From Methylobacterium organophilum (lineage in GTDB: Bacteria > Pseudomonadota > Alphaproteobacteria > Rhizobiales > Beijerinckiaceae): a DNA stretch of 64,000 nucleotides. A program made the position numbers and the translations under genes. Below the pieces are notes generated by a model that saw nothing but the letters and a program-made list of their open reading frames with translations, searched no databases and was not told where the DNA came from. Shown here piece after piece: positions 45,030 to 54,873 of the stretch; the first letter of the stretch is position 1; every line of letters begins with the position of its first letter. Where the stretch lies: NCBI RefSeq assembly GCF_022179465.1, contig NZ_BPQV01000002.1, positions 62,001 to 126,000 on the forward strand, in the 5' to 3' direction.

Positions 45030-45473
45030 CTAGCGGGAGGCCGCCTGGAGATAGGCGATGACATCCGCCCGATCGAGTGGGTCGGGCAGGCCCGGAAAGG
45101 TCATGCTCGTGCCGGGCGCGAAGGCGGCCGGGGCGGCGAGCCAGAGATCCATCCTGTCCGGCGACCAGACGCCGCCGGCCCGCAGCAGGGAGCCGGTATA
45201 GCCGAACCGGGTGCTGCCGCCGCCGACCGGCTTGCCGATGATCCCGAAGAGGTTGGGGCCGTTCCGGTCGCCCGCGCCCTTGCCGATCGTGTGGCAGGCG
45301 CCGCATTGGCCGAACAGGCGGCGGCCGCGCCCGGCGCTGGCGACGCGCATCGCATCCTCGAAGCTCGGATGAGGCCCCAGGGCGCGCCGCCGTTCGGCGG
45401 CATCGTCCGAGCAGGCCGCCAGGACGAGGAGCATGAGCGGCCCGAAGCGCCGAACGAATCTTCCGCCAAACAC
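45030..45473 (-). CDS. Class I c-type cytochrome, probable lipoprotein
   Basis: 147 residues from GTG 45473, with GGAG 6 bases upstream. The N terminus GPLMLLVLAACSDD carries a lipobox (LAAC), so membrane anchoring by Cys21 is likely. Heme attachment CGACH at 57-61, and the distal Met ligand probably in GTSMTFPGLPDP. The fold follows the mitochondrial-type cytochrome c plan (RRLFGQCGACHTIG, GPNLFGIIGKP, ADVIAYLQAAS). It would shuttle electrons in the periplasm; no oxidase or dehydrogenase genes are adjacent. A longer frame upstream to 45584 lacks signal features. Confidence 0.87.
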   Translation of the reverse strand: MFGGRFVRRFGPLMLLVLAACSDDAAERRRALGPHPSFEDAMRVASAGRGRRLFGQCGACHTIGKGAGDRNGPNLFGIIGKPVGGGSTRFGYTGSLLRAGGVWSPDRMDLWLAAPAAFAPGTSMTFPGLPDPLDRADVIAYLQAASR

Positions 45474-45629
45474 GCCGGGCTCCGAACCGTGCCGTTTCAG
45501 TTGCCCGCGCCGAGTGGCCCGAGAGGCCACGGCAAAGCAAGGGCCGCACGAAAAAGCGGCCGCCCCGGCGTGACGGCCGCTCATCGCGAAAAGGGGCGCG
45601 CCGAGGGCGGCGTCGCCCGGTCCGTGCCG

Positions 45630-45740
45630 TTAGCCGAAGCTCGCGGGCAGGGCGAGGCTCTGCGCATACAGGGCAAGAGCGGTGGCGGTGCCCAGGAGAC
45701 CAAGAACGGTGAGGGTGAAACGCGCTTTCAGGCTGGTCAT
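45630..45740 (-). CDS. 36-residue hydrophobic small protein
   Basis: Starts MTSLKARFTLTVLGLLGTAT and ends ALYAQSLALPASFG. The ATG at 45740 has a near-perfect AAGGAGG 7 bases upstream, the best ribosome site of the neighbourhood. The basic start and single hydrophobic helix suggest a membrane peptide or signal-like peptide. It lies in the same orientation as, and about 220 bases downstream of, the two double-glycine leader peptide genes. No relative is known to me. Confidence 0.6.
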   Translation of the reverse strand: MTSLKARFTLTVLGLLGTATALALYAQSLALPASFG

Positions 45741-45883
45741 GACTGGCCTCCTTCGTGCCAGATGTTGATTTGCAAGCTCAACGCGGTGTTAAGGCCAAGG
45801 TTTCACGGCTCAAGTGTGCCGACGCACCTGGGCCGTGGCCAGATGTCCGCGTATCTCGGGGGGCGAGGCGCCGACGATGCGAT

Positions 45884-45975
45884 GGCGATCCGGCCAGAAA
45901 CGAACAAGCCCGCCGCGGCGAACCGGGCGGGCCGAAATGGCGCGGCTTGGGACGGTGTTCGCTTACCGGCGGAAG
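45884..45975 (-). repeat. 92-bp repeat, copy A (3' end and terminator of leader peptide gene A)
   Basis: Matches 46641-46732 at 90 of 92 positions, same orientation. It contains the last four codons of peptide gene A and all of its downstream region including a hairpin terminator. Beyond the repeat the identity falls off quickly on both sides, except in the last part of the coding frame. Confidence 0.9.
45908..45932 (-). terminator. Intrinsic terminator of leader peptide gene A
   Basis: On the minus strand, GCCCGCC and GGCGGGC form a 7-bp GC stem around an 11-base loop, followed by TTGTTCGTTTCT. It lies about 30 bases after the stop of the peptide gene. Confidence 0.75.
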
Positions 45976-46202
45976 GTGTTCCGCGTGAGCGTCTTCGTCT
46001 TGCCACGGCTCCCTTCGCTCTCGTGGCGATACTCCCCATGCAAGGGGCGCTTGCTCGTGACACGTGCCATGGTGTTGAAAAAGTCTTCGAACGCCGAGCG
46101 GGCACCGCCATGGACCTGATCGAGAGCGTCGTCGGAAAGAAGAACGGGCTTGGCGCCGATGGTCTGATCGGTGGTCATCGCGGTCATGTCACGGTGGGTC
46201 AT
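45963..46202 (-). CDS. Double-glycine leader peptide A (bacteriocin/RiPP-like precursor)
   Basis: 79 residues from ATG 46202, with AGGAG 8 bases upstream. The leader ends LLSDDALDQVHGG at residue 33, the hydrophobic/acidic pattern of double-glycine leaders cut by C39-peptidase ABC exporters. The predicted core (46 residues, starting ARSAFEDFFNTMARV) is basic at its end, RGKTKTLTRNTFRR. A paralogue at 46720-46944 shares the leader pattern, the SAF.D start of the core and RGKTKT.T...FRR at the end. No exporter, modification or immunity gene is visible nearby, so secretion is inferred from the leader only. Function unknown. Confidence 0.72.
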   Translation of the reverse strand: MTHRDMTAMTTDQTIGAKPVLLSDDALDQVHGGARSAFEDFFNTMARVTSKRPLHGEYRHESEGSRGKTKTLTRNTFRR

Positions 46203-46640
46203 GGGAAGATCTCCTGATGTCGGTGCGACGTCTTGTTGGCGTCTGTCGTGATTGACACCGGATCGCCCCGGCTTGGCTGTGTTCGGGAGCACGCGGCCAC
46301 GCTTTGCCGCCGCGGCGATCCACAGGGCACCGGGGCCGCCGAAAGAAGGGCCGTCAGGACACGACTTCGGAGAGGCCGGCCTCCTGAGAACGGTGTGTCG
46401 GAGATCACGCGTGGGCGGCATCGGGCGACGGCTTCGGAGCATCGCATCCGAACCTCACGCCCAGGCGGTCGGCAAGGCCGCGACCGGCGTGGCGGAGTGC
46501 GGCGAGCGCAACGCGAACTTGGTCGACCTGTCCTTGCGGGCGCGCTCCAGCGCGCGTTGCAGGACTCCATCGCCGCCATCAAGGGCCGGAGCGCTCGCGG
46601 TTGAGCGGCCCGATCGGTGCCTGGGCGCGATTTCTGCGGC
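46203..46640. other. Spacer between the two leader peptide genes
   Basis: 438 GC-rich bases. No supported gene on either strand; short frames show no family. The promoter of leader peptide gene A is expected in the right-hand part next to 46202. Confidence 0.45.
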
Positions 46641-46732
46641 GGCGATCCGGCCAGAAACGAACAAGCCCGCCGCGGCGAACCGGGCGGGCCAAAATGGCGC
46701 GGCTTGGGACGGCGTTCGCTTACCGGCGGAAG
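46641..46732 (-). repeat. 92-bp repeat, copy B (3' end and terminator of leader peptide gene B)
   Basis: Matches 45884-45975 at 90 of 92 positions. It covers the last four codons and the downstream region of peptide gene B. Confidence 0.9.
46665..46689 (-). terminator. Intrinsic terminator of leader peptide gene B
   Basis: Same hairpin as in copy A (GCCCGCC / GGCGGGC, 11-base loop), followed on the minus strand by TTGTTCGTTTCT. Confidence 0.75.
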
Positions 46733-46944
46733 TGGCTCTGCGTGACCGTCTTCGTCTTGCCGCGGACCGTCTGGCTCTCCTGATGGTAGCTCACCTGGGT
46801 CGCGCCGTTGCCGATGCCGCGCTTGATGTCGTTGAACATGCTGTTGAGGTCTCCGAACGCCGACCCGGCGCCGCCGTTGACCGACTCGAGCTCGTCGTCG
46901 TTCAGGCGAACCGGGGCATTCTGCTCAGCGGACTTGGTCGTCAT
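46720..46944 (-). CDS. Double-glycine leader peptide B (bacteriocin/RiPP-like precursor)
   Basis: 74 residues from ATG 46944; AGAGG lies 7 bases upstream, and an ATG two codons earlier is too close to that site. Leader MTTKSAEQNAPVRLNDDELE-SVNGG ends in the double glycine at residue 25, a textbook L-x-x-x-E-L-x-x-V-x-GG pattern. The core AGSAFGDLNSMFNDIKRGIG... is about 49 residues, contains no Cys, and ends VRGKTKTVTQSHFRR like peptide A. Absence of Cys argues against lanthipeptide or sactipeptide processing. Its upstream region differs from that of gene A, while the 3' regions are nearly identical. Confidence 0.75.
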   Translation of the reverse strand: MTTKSAEQNAPVRLNDDELESVNGGAGSAFGDLNSMFNDIKRGIGNGATQVSYHQESQTVRGKTKTVTQSHFRR

Positions 46945-47199
46945 GATCATACCTCTGATGGATGGTCTGAAAAGTCGTTCGCCTTTCAGATGAAAAGACC
47001 CTAGCCGTCGGATGTTTCTCTCTTCTTGCTTCGAATGCGCGCAATTTTCATCAATGCGCGGCGGCCGATGACAGCGTTAACGCGCTCTTCGACCGCGCAT
47101 CATGCTGGGAGAATGAGAGCCAGGGTTGTCGTCCGAACGATCGAAGCACGTGCGGAAGGACGGCTGATCAGGCCGGTGCCGATCGCGGCCCCGCGGCGC

Positions 47200-48123
47200 T
47201 CAGACGCCGTCCTCTGTCGCCAGGCGGCGACTTGACGCCGGCAGCGCGGCGACCAGCGCGTTCAGGAAGGCTTTCACCGCCCGCGGAAGGGGGCGGTCGC
47301 GCATGGTCTGGACCTGGATCCCGCGCAGCAGGCTGCTTTTCGTCCGGACCGGGATCTGGATCAGCTCGCCGAGCTGCACCGGGGTCTGCACGGTGAAGGC
47401 CGACATCAGGGCGAGGCCCTGCGTGTGACGCACGAAGGGCAGGAGGGAGGACAGCACGTTCGAGGTCAGCACCGGCTCGATCGCGATCCCCTCGGCGGAG
47501 CAGGCCGCCTCGAAGACGAGGCGAACCGTGGTGTCGCGGGTGGGCAGCGCCAGCGGAAAGGCGGCGAGATCCGGGAGCTGGATCATCGGCGATCCCGCTA
47601 GGGGATGATCCGGCGCGCATACGGCGATCATCTCGACCTGCGCCTCGTAGACTACGGCCACCGGCTGGGTCGAGGCCAGCTTGAAGGTCACGCCGATATC
47701 GGCCTCGCCGGCGGCGACCACCTGGGTGACCTGCGCCGGGGGCAGCATCGTCAATTCGAAGCGGAGACCGGGATAGCGGCGATGGAAGTCCGCGATGACC
47801 CTCGGCACGAGATCAATGGCGAAGCCCTCCGAGCAGGAAATCCGGATCAGGCCGCGGACGAGGCCCCGCAATTCCTGGATCTCGGTGACGACCTGCTCGG
47901 CCCGCTGCAGCACGTGATGGGCGTGCTGGGCCAGGAGCTCCCCGGCCGGGCTCGGCACCATGCCGCGCGGGCGCCGCTCGAACAGCACGCAATCGAGCTC
48001 GGCCTCGAGATTGGCGATCTGCCGGCTGATCGCCGAGGCGGCGACGTTGAGTTGGCCCGAGGCGGCGGCGATCGAGCCGGTTCGGGCCACCGCCAGGAAG
48101 TAGCGCAGGCTGGTCGTCTGCAC
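47200..48123 (-). CDS. LysR-family transcriptional regulator
   Basis: 307 residues from GTG 48123. N-terminal winged HTH TTSLRYFLAVARTGSIAAASGQLNVAASAISRQIANLEAEL at 3-43, then linker helix and the type 2 periplasmic-binding-like effector domain from about 90 (GLIRISCSEGFAIDLVPRVIADFHRRYPGLRFEL). It is divergent from the peptide ABC transporter operon (161 bases between starts), so it most likely controls that operon in response to a substrate or breakdown product. The ATG at 48174 would add 17 residues not usual in the family. Confidence 0.9.
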   Translation of the reverse strand: MQTTSLRYFLAVARTGSIAAASGQLNVAASAISRQIANLEAELDCVLFERRPRGMVPSPAGELLAQHAHHVLQRAEQVVTEIQELRGLVRGLIRISCSEGFAIDLVPRVIADFHRRYPGLRFELTMLPPAQVTQVVAAGEADIGVTFKLASTQPVAVVYEAQVEMIAVCAPDHPLAGSPMIQLPDLAAFPLALPTRDTTVRLVFEAACSAEGIAIEPVLTSNVLSSLLPFVRHTQGLALMSAFTVQTPVQLGELIQIPVRTKSSLLRGIQVQTMRDRPLPRAVKAFLNALVAALPASSRRLATEDGV

Positions 48124-48284
48124 GGCCCGGTCATTCCCCCTGCCTTGCCGAAACGGCAACGATGCAATCGCCAAATTCTACTTGCTGCGATTGCTTCTGC
48201 ACAACACTATAGCACGGTGAAAAAAGCGGCACGGCCGGAATGGAGATTCGGGCGGGGACCGCCGTGCTTCCGAGGCGGATCGAC

Positions 48285-49796
48285 ATGCTGAGACAGACGC
48301 TCGCAGCCCTGCTGCTCACCGCGACCGCGCTTCCGGCGCTCGCCGGCAAGGCGAACGACACGCTGGTCTACGCCTCGGACAGCGAGCCCGAGAACATCAG
48401 CCCCTATCACAACAGCCTGCGCGAGGGCGTCATCCTCGCCCGCAACGTCTGGGACACGCTGATCTACCGCGATCCGGCGACGGGCAGCTACAAGCCGATG
48501 CTGGCGACCGGCTGGACCTGGGTCGATCCGGTTACCCTGGACCTGACGATTCGCGAAGGGGTGCTCTTCCACAACGGCGACGCGCTGTCGCCCGAGGACG
48601 TGGCCTTCACCGTCAACTACGTCCTCAGCCCCGAGGCCCGGGTCGTGACCAAGGGCAACGTGGACTGGATGAAGGGCGCCGAGGTGACGGGGCCGCACGG
48701 CGTCCGCATCCACCTCAAGGCGCCGTTCCCCGCCGCGCTCGAATACCTCGCCGGGCCGATCCCGATCTTCCCGGCCGCCTATTTCAAGAAGGTGGGGCTC
48801 GACGGCTTCAGCAAGGCGCCGGTCGGCACCGGCCCTTACCGGATCGTCCGTGTCGAGAACGGCAAGGGCGTGACGATGGAGCGGTTCGAGTCGTACTGGT
48901 CCGGCGGCCCGATCGCGAAGCCGAAGATCGGCAAGCTCGAATTCCGCATCATCCCGGACGGCGACAGCCGCATGGCCGAGCTCGTCACCGGCGGCATCGA
49001 CTGGATCTGGCGCGTGCCGAGCGACCAGGCCGAGCAGCTGAAGACCTCCCCCGGCGTCACGGTGCTCTCGGCCGAGACCATGCGGGTCGGCTTCCTGCAG
49101 TTCGACAGCCTCGGCCGCGCCCAGGCGAACTCGCCGCTGAAGGATGCCCGCGTCCGGCAGGCGATCGCCTACGCGATCGACCGCAAGGCCATGGTCGACA
49201 ACCTCGTCCGCGGCGGCGCGCGGGTGATGAACTCGGTCTGCTTCATCGATCAGTTCGGCTGCACCGATCAGGGCATGCCGCGCTACGGCTACGATCCGGC
49301 CAAGGCGAAGGCGCTCCTGAAGGAGGCGGGCTATCCGGACGGGTTCGAGATCGATCTGTCCGCCTATCGCGAGCGGGAATACGCCGAGGCCGTGATCGGG
49401 TATCTGCGCGCGGTCGGCATCAAGGTGCGGCTGAACTACCTGCGCTTCGCCGCCTTCCGCGACGCGCTGCGGGCCGGCAAGACCTCGATCGGCTTCCAGA
49501 CCTGGGGCTCCTTCTCGGTCAACGACGTCTCCGCCTTCACGGGCGTCTATTTCCGCGGCGGCGAGGAGGACCTGACCAAGGATCCGGCCGTGATCGCGGC
49601 GCTCCAGGCGGGCGACACCGGCAGCGACCCGGAGGCCCGCAAGGCCAAATACGCCGAGGCGCTGACGCGGATCGCGCAGGAGGCCTACGCCCTGCCGATG
49701 TTCTCCTACCCCTCGAACTACGCCTTCACGCAGGACCTGAACTTCACCGCCCAGCCGGACGAGGTGCCGCGCTTCTACGCGGCCTCGTGGAAGTGA
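48285..49796 (+). CDS. ABC transporter substrate-binding protein, peptide/opine type (SBP_bac_5)
   Basis: Periplasmic binding protein of 503 residues. Signal peptide MLRQTLAALLLTATALPALA. Family features: NDTLVYASDSEPENISPYHNSL at the mature start, LREGVLFHNGDALSPEDVAFTVNYVL-type segment near 95-120, APVGTGPYRIVR, and DARVRQAIAYAIDRKAMVDNLVRGGA. First gene of a five-gene plus-strand operon with two permeases, an M20 peptidase and a fused double ATPase. Peptides or peptide-like conjugates are the likely substrates. Confidence 0.92.
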   Translation: MLRQTLAALLLTATALPALAGKANDTLVYASDSEPENISPYHNSLREGVILARNVWDTLIYRDPATGSYKPMLATGWTWVDPVTLDLTIREGVLFHNGDALSPEDVAFTVNYVLSPEARVVTKGNVDWMKGAEVTGPHGVRIHLKAPFPAALEYLAGPIPIFPAAYFKKVGLDGFSKAPVGTGPYRIVRVENGKGVTMERFESYWSGGPIAKPKIGKLEFRIIPDGDSRMAELVTGGIDWIWRVPSDQAEQLKTSPGVTVLSAETMRVGFLQFDSLGRAQANSPLKDARVRQAIAYAIDRKAMVDNLVRGGARVMNSVCFIDQFGCTDQGMPRYGYDPAKAKALLKEAGYPDGFEIDLSAYREREYAEAVIGYLRAVGIKVRLNYLRFAAFRDALRAGKTSIGFQTWGSFSVNDVSAFTGVYFRGGEEDLTKDPAVIAALQAGDTGSDPEARKAKYAEALTRIAQEAYALPMFSYPSNYAFTQDLNFTAQPDEVPRFYAASWK

Positions 49797-49803
49797 GGCG
49801 GCC

Positions 49804-50718
49804 ATGCTCGGCTTCGCACTCCGCCGCATCCTGGTCGCGGTCAGCGTCGCGGTGACCGTGTCGGTGGCGAGCTTCATGCTCCTCCACCTCTCGGGCGACC
49901 TCGCGACGGCGATCGCCGGCCCCGAGGCCACGAGCGAGCAGATCGCGGCGATCCGCCGGCAATACGGGCTCGACGAGCCGCTGCTCGCGCAGTTCATGGC
50001 CTGGGCGGGGCGGGCGCTCCAGCTCGATTTCGGCCATTCCTTCTACTTCCGCGAGCGGGTGACCGACCTCATCGCCGCGCGCCTGCCGGTGACGCTGACG
50101 CTCGGCGTCATCGCCCTCGGCGTGGCGCTGGTCGTGGCGATCCCCCTCGGGGTGCTGGCCGCGGTGAAGCGCGACACCTGGATCGATCGGGCGGCGCTCG
50201 CCGTCTCCGTGATCGGCCAGGCGATGCCGAGCTTCTGGTTCGGCCTGACCCTGATCATGGTCTTCTCGGTCAATCTGCGCTGGCTGCCGGTCTCGGGGAA
50301 CGCGACCTGGAAGCACTTCGTGCTGCCGGCGGTGGCGCTCGGCTACTACGCCATGCCCGCCGTGATGCGGCTGACCCGCAACGGCATGCTGGAGGTGCTG
50401 GCCTCCGACTACGTGCGCACCGCCCGCGCCAAGGGCCTCCCGCCGCACAAGGTCCTGCTCCGCCACGCCCTGCGCAACGCCGTCATCCCGGTGATCGCGC
50501 TCGCCGCCGTGCAGTTCGGCTTCATGCTCGGCGGCTCGATCGTGATCGAGGCGGTGTTCTCGCTCCAGGGCCTCGGCCAGCTCGCCTGGGAATCGATCGC
50601 CCGCAACGACTTCCCCGTCGTCCAGGCGATCGTGCTGGTGCTGGCGATGGTCTACATCGCCCTGACGCTGGCCGCCGATCTCCTCAACGCCCTCTTCGAT
50701 CCGCGCCTGCGCTCATGA
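49804..50718 (+). CDS. ABC transporter permease, DppB type
   Basis: 304 residues, six membrane helices. Begins MLGFALRRILVAVSVAVTVSVASFMLLHL, then the DppB-typical GPEATSEQIAAIRRQYGLDEPLLAQFMAW. The EAA loop is DYVRTARAKGLPPHKVLLRHALRNAVIPVI at about 200-230. It starts 7 bases after the binding-protein gene and overlaps the next permease by 4 bases. Forms the channel with the DppC-type partner. Confidence 0.93.
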   Translation: MLGFALRRILVAVSVAVTVSVASFMLLHLSGDLATAIAGPEATSEQIAAIRRQYGLDEPLLAQFMAWAGRALQLDFGHSFYFRERVTDLIAARLPVTLTLGVIALGVALVVAIPLGVLAAVKRDTWIDRAALAVSVIGQAMPSFWFGLTLIMVFSVNLRWLPVSGNATWKHFVLPAVALGYYAMPAVMRLTRNGMLEVLASDYVRTARAKGLPPHKVLLRHALRNAVIPVIALAAVQFGFMLGGSIVIEAVFSLQGLGQLAWESIARNDFPVVQAIVLVLAMVYIALTLAADLLNALFDPRLRS

Positions 50719-51677
50719 CGACCCAGCCCGCCTCCCCCATGGCCGCGTCCGGCCGCGCCGCCGCCCCGGAGATGCCGATCCCGGCCGCCCCGGAGAACGC
50801 TGCGCCGCTGGCGCCGGCCCGCTCGCCGACGGCGCTCGCGCTCCGGCGCGGCCTCCACCATGGCGGCTTCCTGCTCGGGGCCGGCATCCTCGGCATCATC
50901 GTCCTGGCCGCGCTCGCCGCCCCGCTGATCGCGCCCCACGACCCCTATGCCCAGGACGTCGCCCGGCGCCTGATCCCCCCGGTCTGGCAGGCGAAGGGAA
51001 GCTGGGAGCACGTGCTCGGCACGGACAAGCTCGGGCGCGACTATCTCAGCCGCCTGATCTATGGCAGCCAGATCTCCCTGCTGATCGGGCTCTCGGCGGC
51101 GCTGATCTCCGGCCTCATCGGCACCACGCTCGGGATCGTGGCCGGCTATTTCGGCGGCCGGGTCGACGCGCTGGTGAGCTACGTCGTCACCACGCGCCTC
51201 GCCATGCCGGTGGTGCTGGTCGCCCTCGCCATGGCCTCCCTGGTCGGCGGCTCCCTGAAGGTGGTCGTGCTGGTGCTCGGCCTGCTGCTCTGGGACCGCT
51301 TCGCCGTCGTCACCCGCGCGGCGACCCGGCAGGTGCGGGGCCAGGACTTCGTGGCCGCCGCCCAGGCCGCGGGCTTCGGCACAGCCCGGATCCTGTTCCA
51401 GGAGATCCTGCCCAACATCCTGAACGCGCTGATCGTGGTCGCGACCCTCGAAATGGCGCACGCGATCCTGCTCGAGGCGGCGCTGTCCTTCCTCGGTCTC
51501 GGCGTGCAGCCGCCGCTGCCCTCCTGGGGCCTGATGATCGCCGAGGGCAAGCAGTACATGTTCTTCCAGCCCTGGGTGATCACCATCCCGGGGGTGGCGC
51601 TCCTCGTTTTGGTGCTGGCCATCAACCTGCTGGGCGATGGCGTGCGCGACATCACCGCGCCCGAAGGCCGGCACTGA
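50715..51677 (+). CDS. ABC transporter permease, DppC type
   Basis: 320 residues. An unusually long Pro/Ala-rich N terminus of about 40 residues precedes the first helix (GFLLGAGILGIIVLAALAAPL), then the DppC motif HVLGTDKLGRDYLSRLIYGSQISLLIGL and the EAA loop AAQAAGFGTARILFQEILPNILN. Ends LAINLLGDGVRDITAPEGRH as usual for DppC. Start ATG overlaps the DppB stop (ATGA). Confidence 0.93.
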   Translation: MTTQPASPMAASGRAAAPEMPIPAAPENAAPLAPARSPTALALRRGLHHGGFLLGAGILGIIVLAALAAPLIAPHDPYAQDVARRLIPPVWQAKGSWEHVLGTDKLGRDYLSRLIYGSQISLLIGLSAALISGLIGTTLGIVAGYFGGRVDALVSYVVTTRLAMPVVLVALAMASLVGGSLKVVVLVLGLLLWDRFAVVTRAATRQVRGQDFVAAAQAAGFGTARILFQEILPNILNALIVVATLEMAHAILLEAALSFLGLGVQPPLPSWGLMIAEGKQYMFFQPWVITIPGVALLVLVLAINLLGDGVRDITAPEGRH

Positions 51678-51724
51678 AAGCCGGCTCCCCCGACCGTCCC
51701 GACCATCAGACCCCACGGAAAGCC

Positions 51725-53143
51725 ATGTCCCGATCCGACGCCGTCGACCTGGCGGAACGGCACTACGACGACGGAACCTTCCTCGCCGCCCTGCAGGACG
51801 CGGTCGGCCGTCCCACGGAGAGCCAGGCTCCGGGCCAGCTGCCCCGGCTCCAGGCCTATCTGAGCGACTTCGTGGAGCCGGCGATCGCCCGGCTCGGCTT
51901 CGAGAGCCGCATCCTCGACAACCCGGACGGCGTGAACGGCCCCTTCCTGATCGGCAGCCGCCACGAGGGCGACGCACTCCCGACCGTGCTGGTCTATGGT
52001 CATGGCGACACCGTGCGGAACTATCCCGAGCAGTGGCGCGCGGGGCTGCATCCGCTGAAGGTCGTCGTCGAGGGCGACCGCTGGTACGGCCGCGGCACCG
52101 CCGACAACAAGGGCCAGCACGTCATCAATCTCGGCGCGCTGGAGGCGGTGATGCGGGCCCGCGGCGGCCGGCTCGGCTTCAACGTGAAGCTCCTGATCGA
52201 GATGGGCGAGGAGGCCGGTTCGCCCGGGCTGCGCGAGATCTGCCGGCAGGAGGCGGAGACGCTCCGGGCGGATCTCCTCATCGCCTCGGACGGGCCGCGG
52301 GTCAGCGCCGAGCGGCCGACCCTGTTCCTCGGCTCCCGCGGCGGCTTCAGCTTCGAACTCGCCGTGAACCTGCGCGAGCGCGGCCACCATTCCGGCAACT
52401 GGGGCGGGCTCCTGCGCAATCCCGGCACCGTGCTGGCGAGCGCCATCGCCAGCCTCGTGGACAAGCAGGGCCGGATCCTGGTCGAGGCGCTGCGCCCGCC
52501 GCCGATCCCGGAAGGCGTGCGCGCGGCCCTCAGCGACATCGCGGTCGGGACCGATCCCACCGCGCCGGCGATCGACCTGGATTGGGGCGAGCCCGGCCTC
52601 ACGCCGGCCGAGCGCGTCTTCGCCTGGAACACCCTGGAGGTGCTGGCCTTCACGTGCGGCGATCCCGAAGGGCCGGTCAACGCCGTGCCGCCCTCCGCCA
52701 GGGCGACGCTGCAGCTGCGCTTCGTCGTCGGCACCGACTGGGAGAACCTGATCGCCGCCGTCCGGACCCATCTCGACCGGCACGGCTTCCCGATGGTCGA
52801 GGTCCGCCGCAGCCCCACCGAGATCTTCCGCGCCACGCGCCTGCCGGTCGAGGATCCGTGGGTGTCCTGGGCGCTCGCCTCCCTCGCGGCGAGCACGGGC
52901 AAGCGGCCGGCGCTGCTGCCCAATCTCGGCGGCTCGCTGCCCAACGACGCCTTCTCCGAGATCCTCGGCCTGCCCACCCTCTGGGTGCCGCATTCCTATC
53001 CGGCCTGCTCGCAGCACGCCCCCGACGAGCACCTGCTCGGGTCGCAGACCCGCGAGGCTCTCGGGCTGATGGCCGGGCTGTTCTGGGACCTTGGCGCGTC
53101 CGGGGCGGACGTGCTCGCCCGCCGCCGCGCAGGAGCGCACTGA
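51725..53143 (+). CDS. M20-family metallopeptidase / amidohydrolase
   Basis: 472 residues, no signal peptide, so cytosolic. Dinuclear zinc-site motifs: VLVYGHGDTV (first His and Asp) near 95-104, GRGTADNKGQH with the bridging Asp, and EMGEEAGSPGL with the catalytic Glu and metal Glu; a late His is in PHSYPACSQHAPDEHLLG. The dimerisation lid lies in between. M20 enzymes cut dipeptides, N-acyl amino acids or carbamoyl amino acids. Position inside the peptide ABC operon, 2 bases before the ATPase gene, indicates it processes the imported compound. Confidence 0.9.
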   Translation: MSRSDAVDLAERHYDDGTFLAALQDAVGRPTESQAPGQLPRLQAYLSDFVEPAIARLGFESRILDNPDGVNGPFLIGSRHEGDALPTVLVYGHGDTVRNYPEQWRAGLHPLKVVVEGDRWYGRGTADNKGQHVINLGALEAVMRARGGRLGFNVKLLIEMGEEAGSPGLREICRQEAETLRADLLIASDGPRVSAERPTLFLGSRGGFSFELAVNLRERGHHSGNWGGLLRNPGTVLASAIASLVDKQGRILVEALRPPPIPEGVRAALSDIAVGTDPTAPAIDLDWGEPGLTPAERVFAWNTLEVLAFTCGDPEGPVNAVPPSARATLQLRFVVGTDWENLIAAVRTHLDRHGFPMVEVRRSPTEIFRATRLPVEDPWVSWALASLAASTGKRPALLPNLGGSLPNDAFSEILGLPTLWVPHSYPACSQHAPDEHLLGSQTREALGLMAGLFWDLGASGADVLARRRAGAH

Positions 53144-53145
53144 CC

Positions 53146-54777
<1,632 letters not shown>

Positions 54778-54873
54778 CCCCATGGCGGGGGCGATCTCCC
54801 GGCCACGGTTCCTCGCAGGGGTAGGGGCGGCGCGGGAGGCGCGGTATAGGCGCAGCCGACTTGCGAGGATGCG

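Noticed and set aside
45963-46944. Reading the two leader peptides as ordinary uncleaved small basic proteins
   Set aside because: Both keep L-x-x-D-x-L/E-L-x-x-V-x-GG at the same relative place although the rest of the leaders differ, which favours a processed leader; uncertainty is reflected in the confidence.
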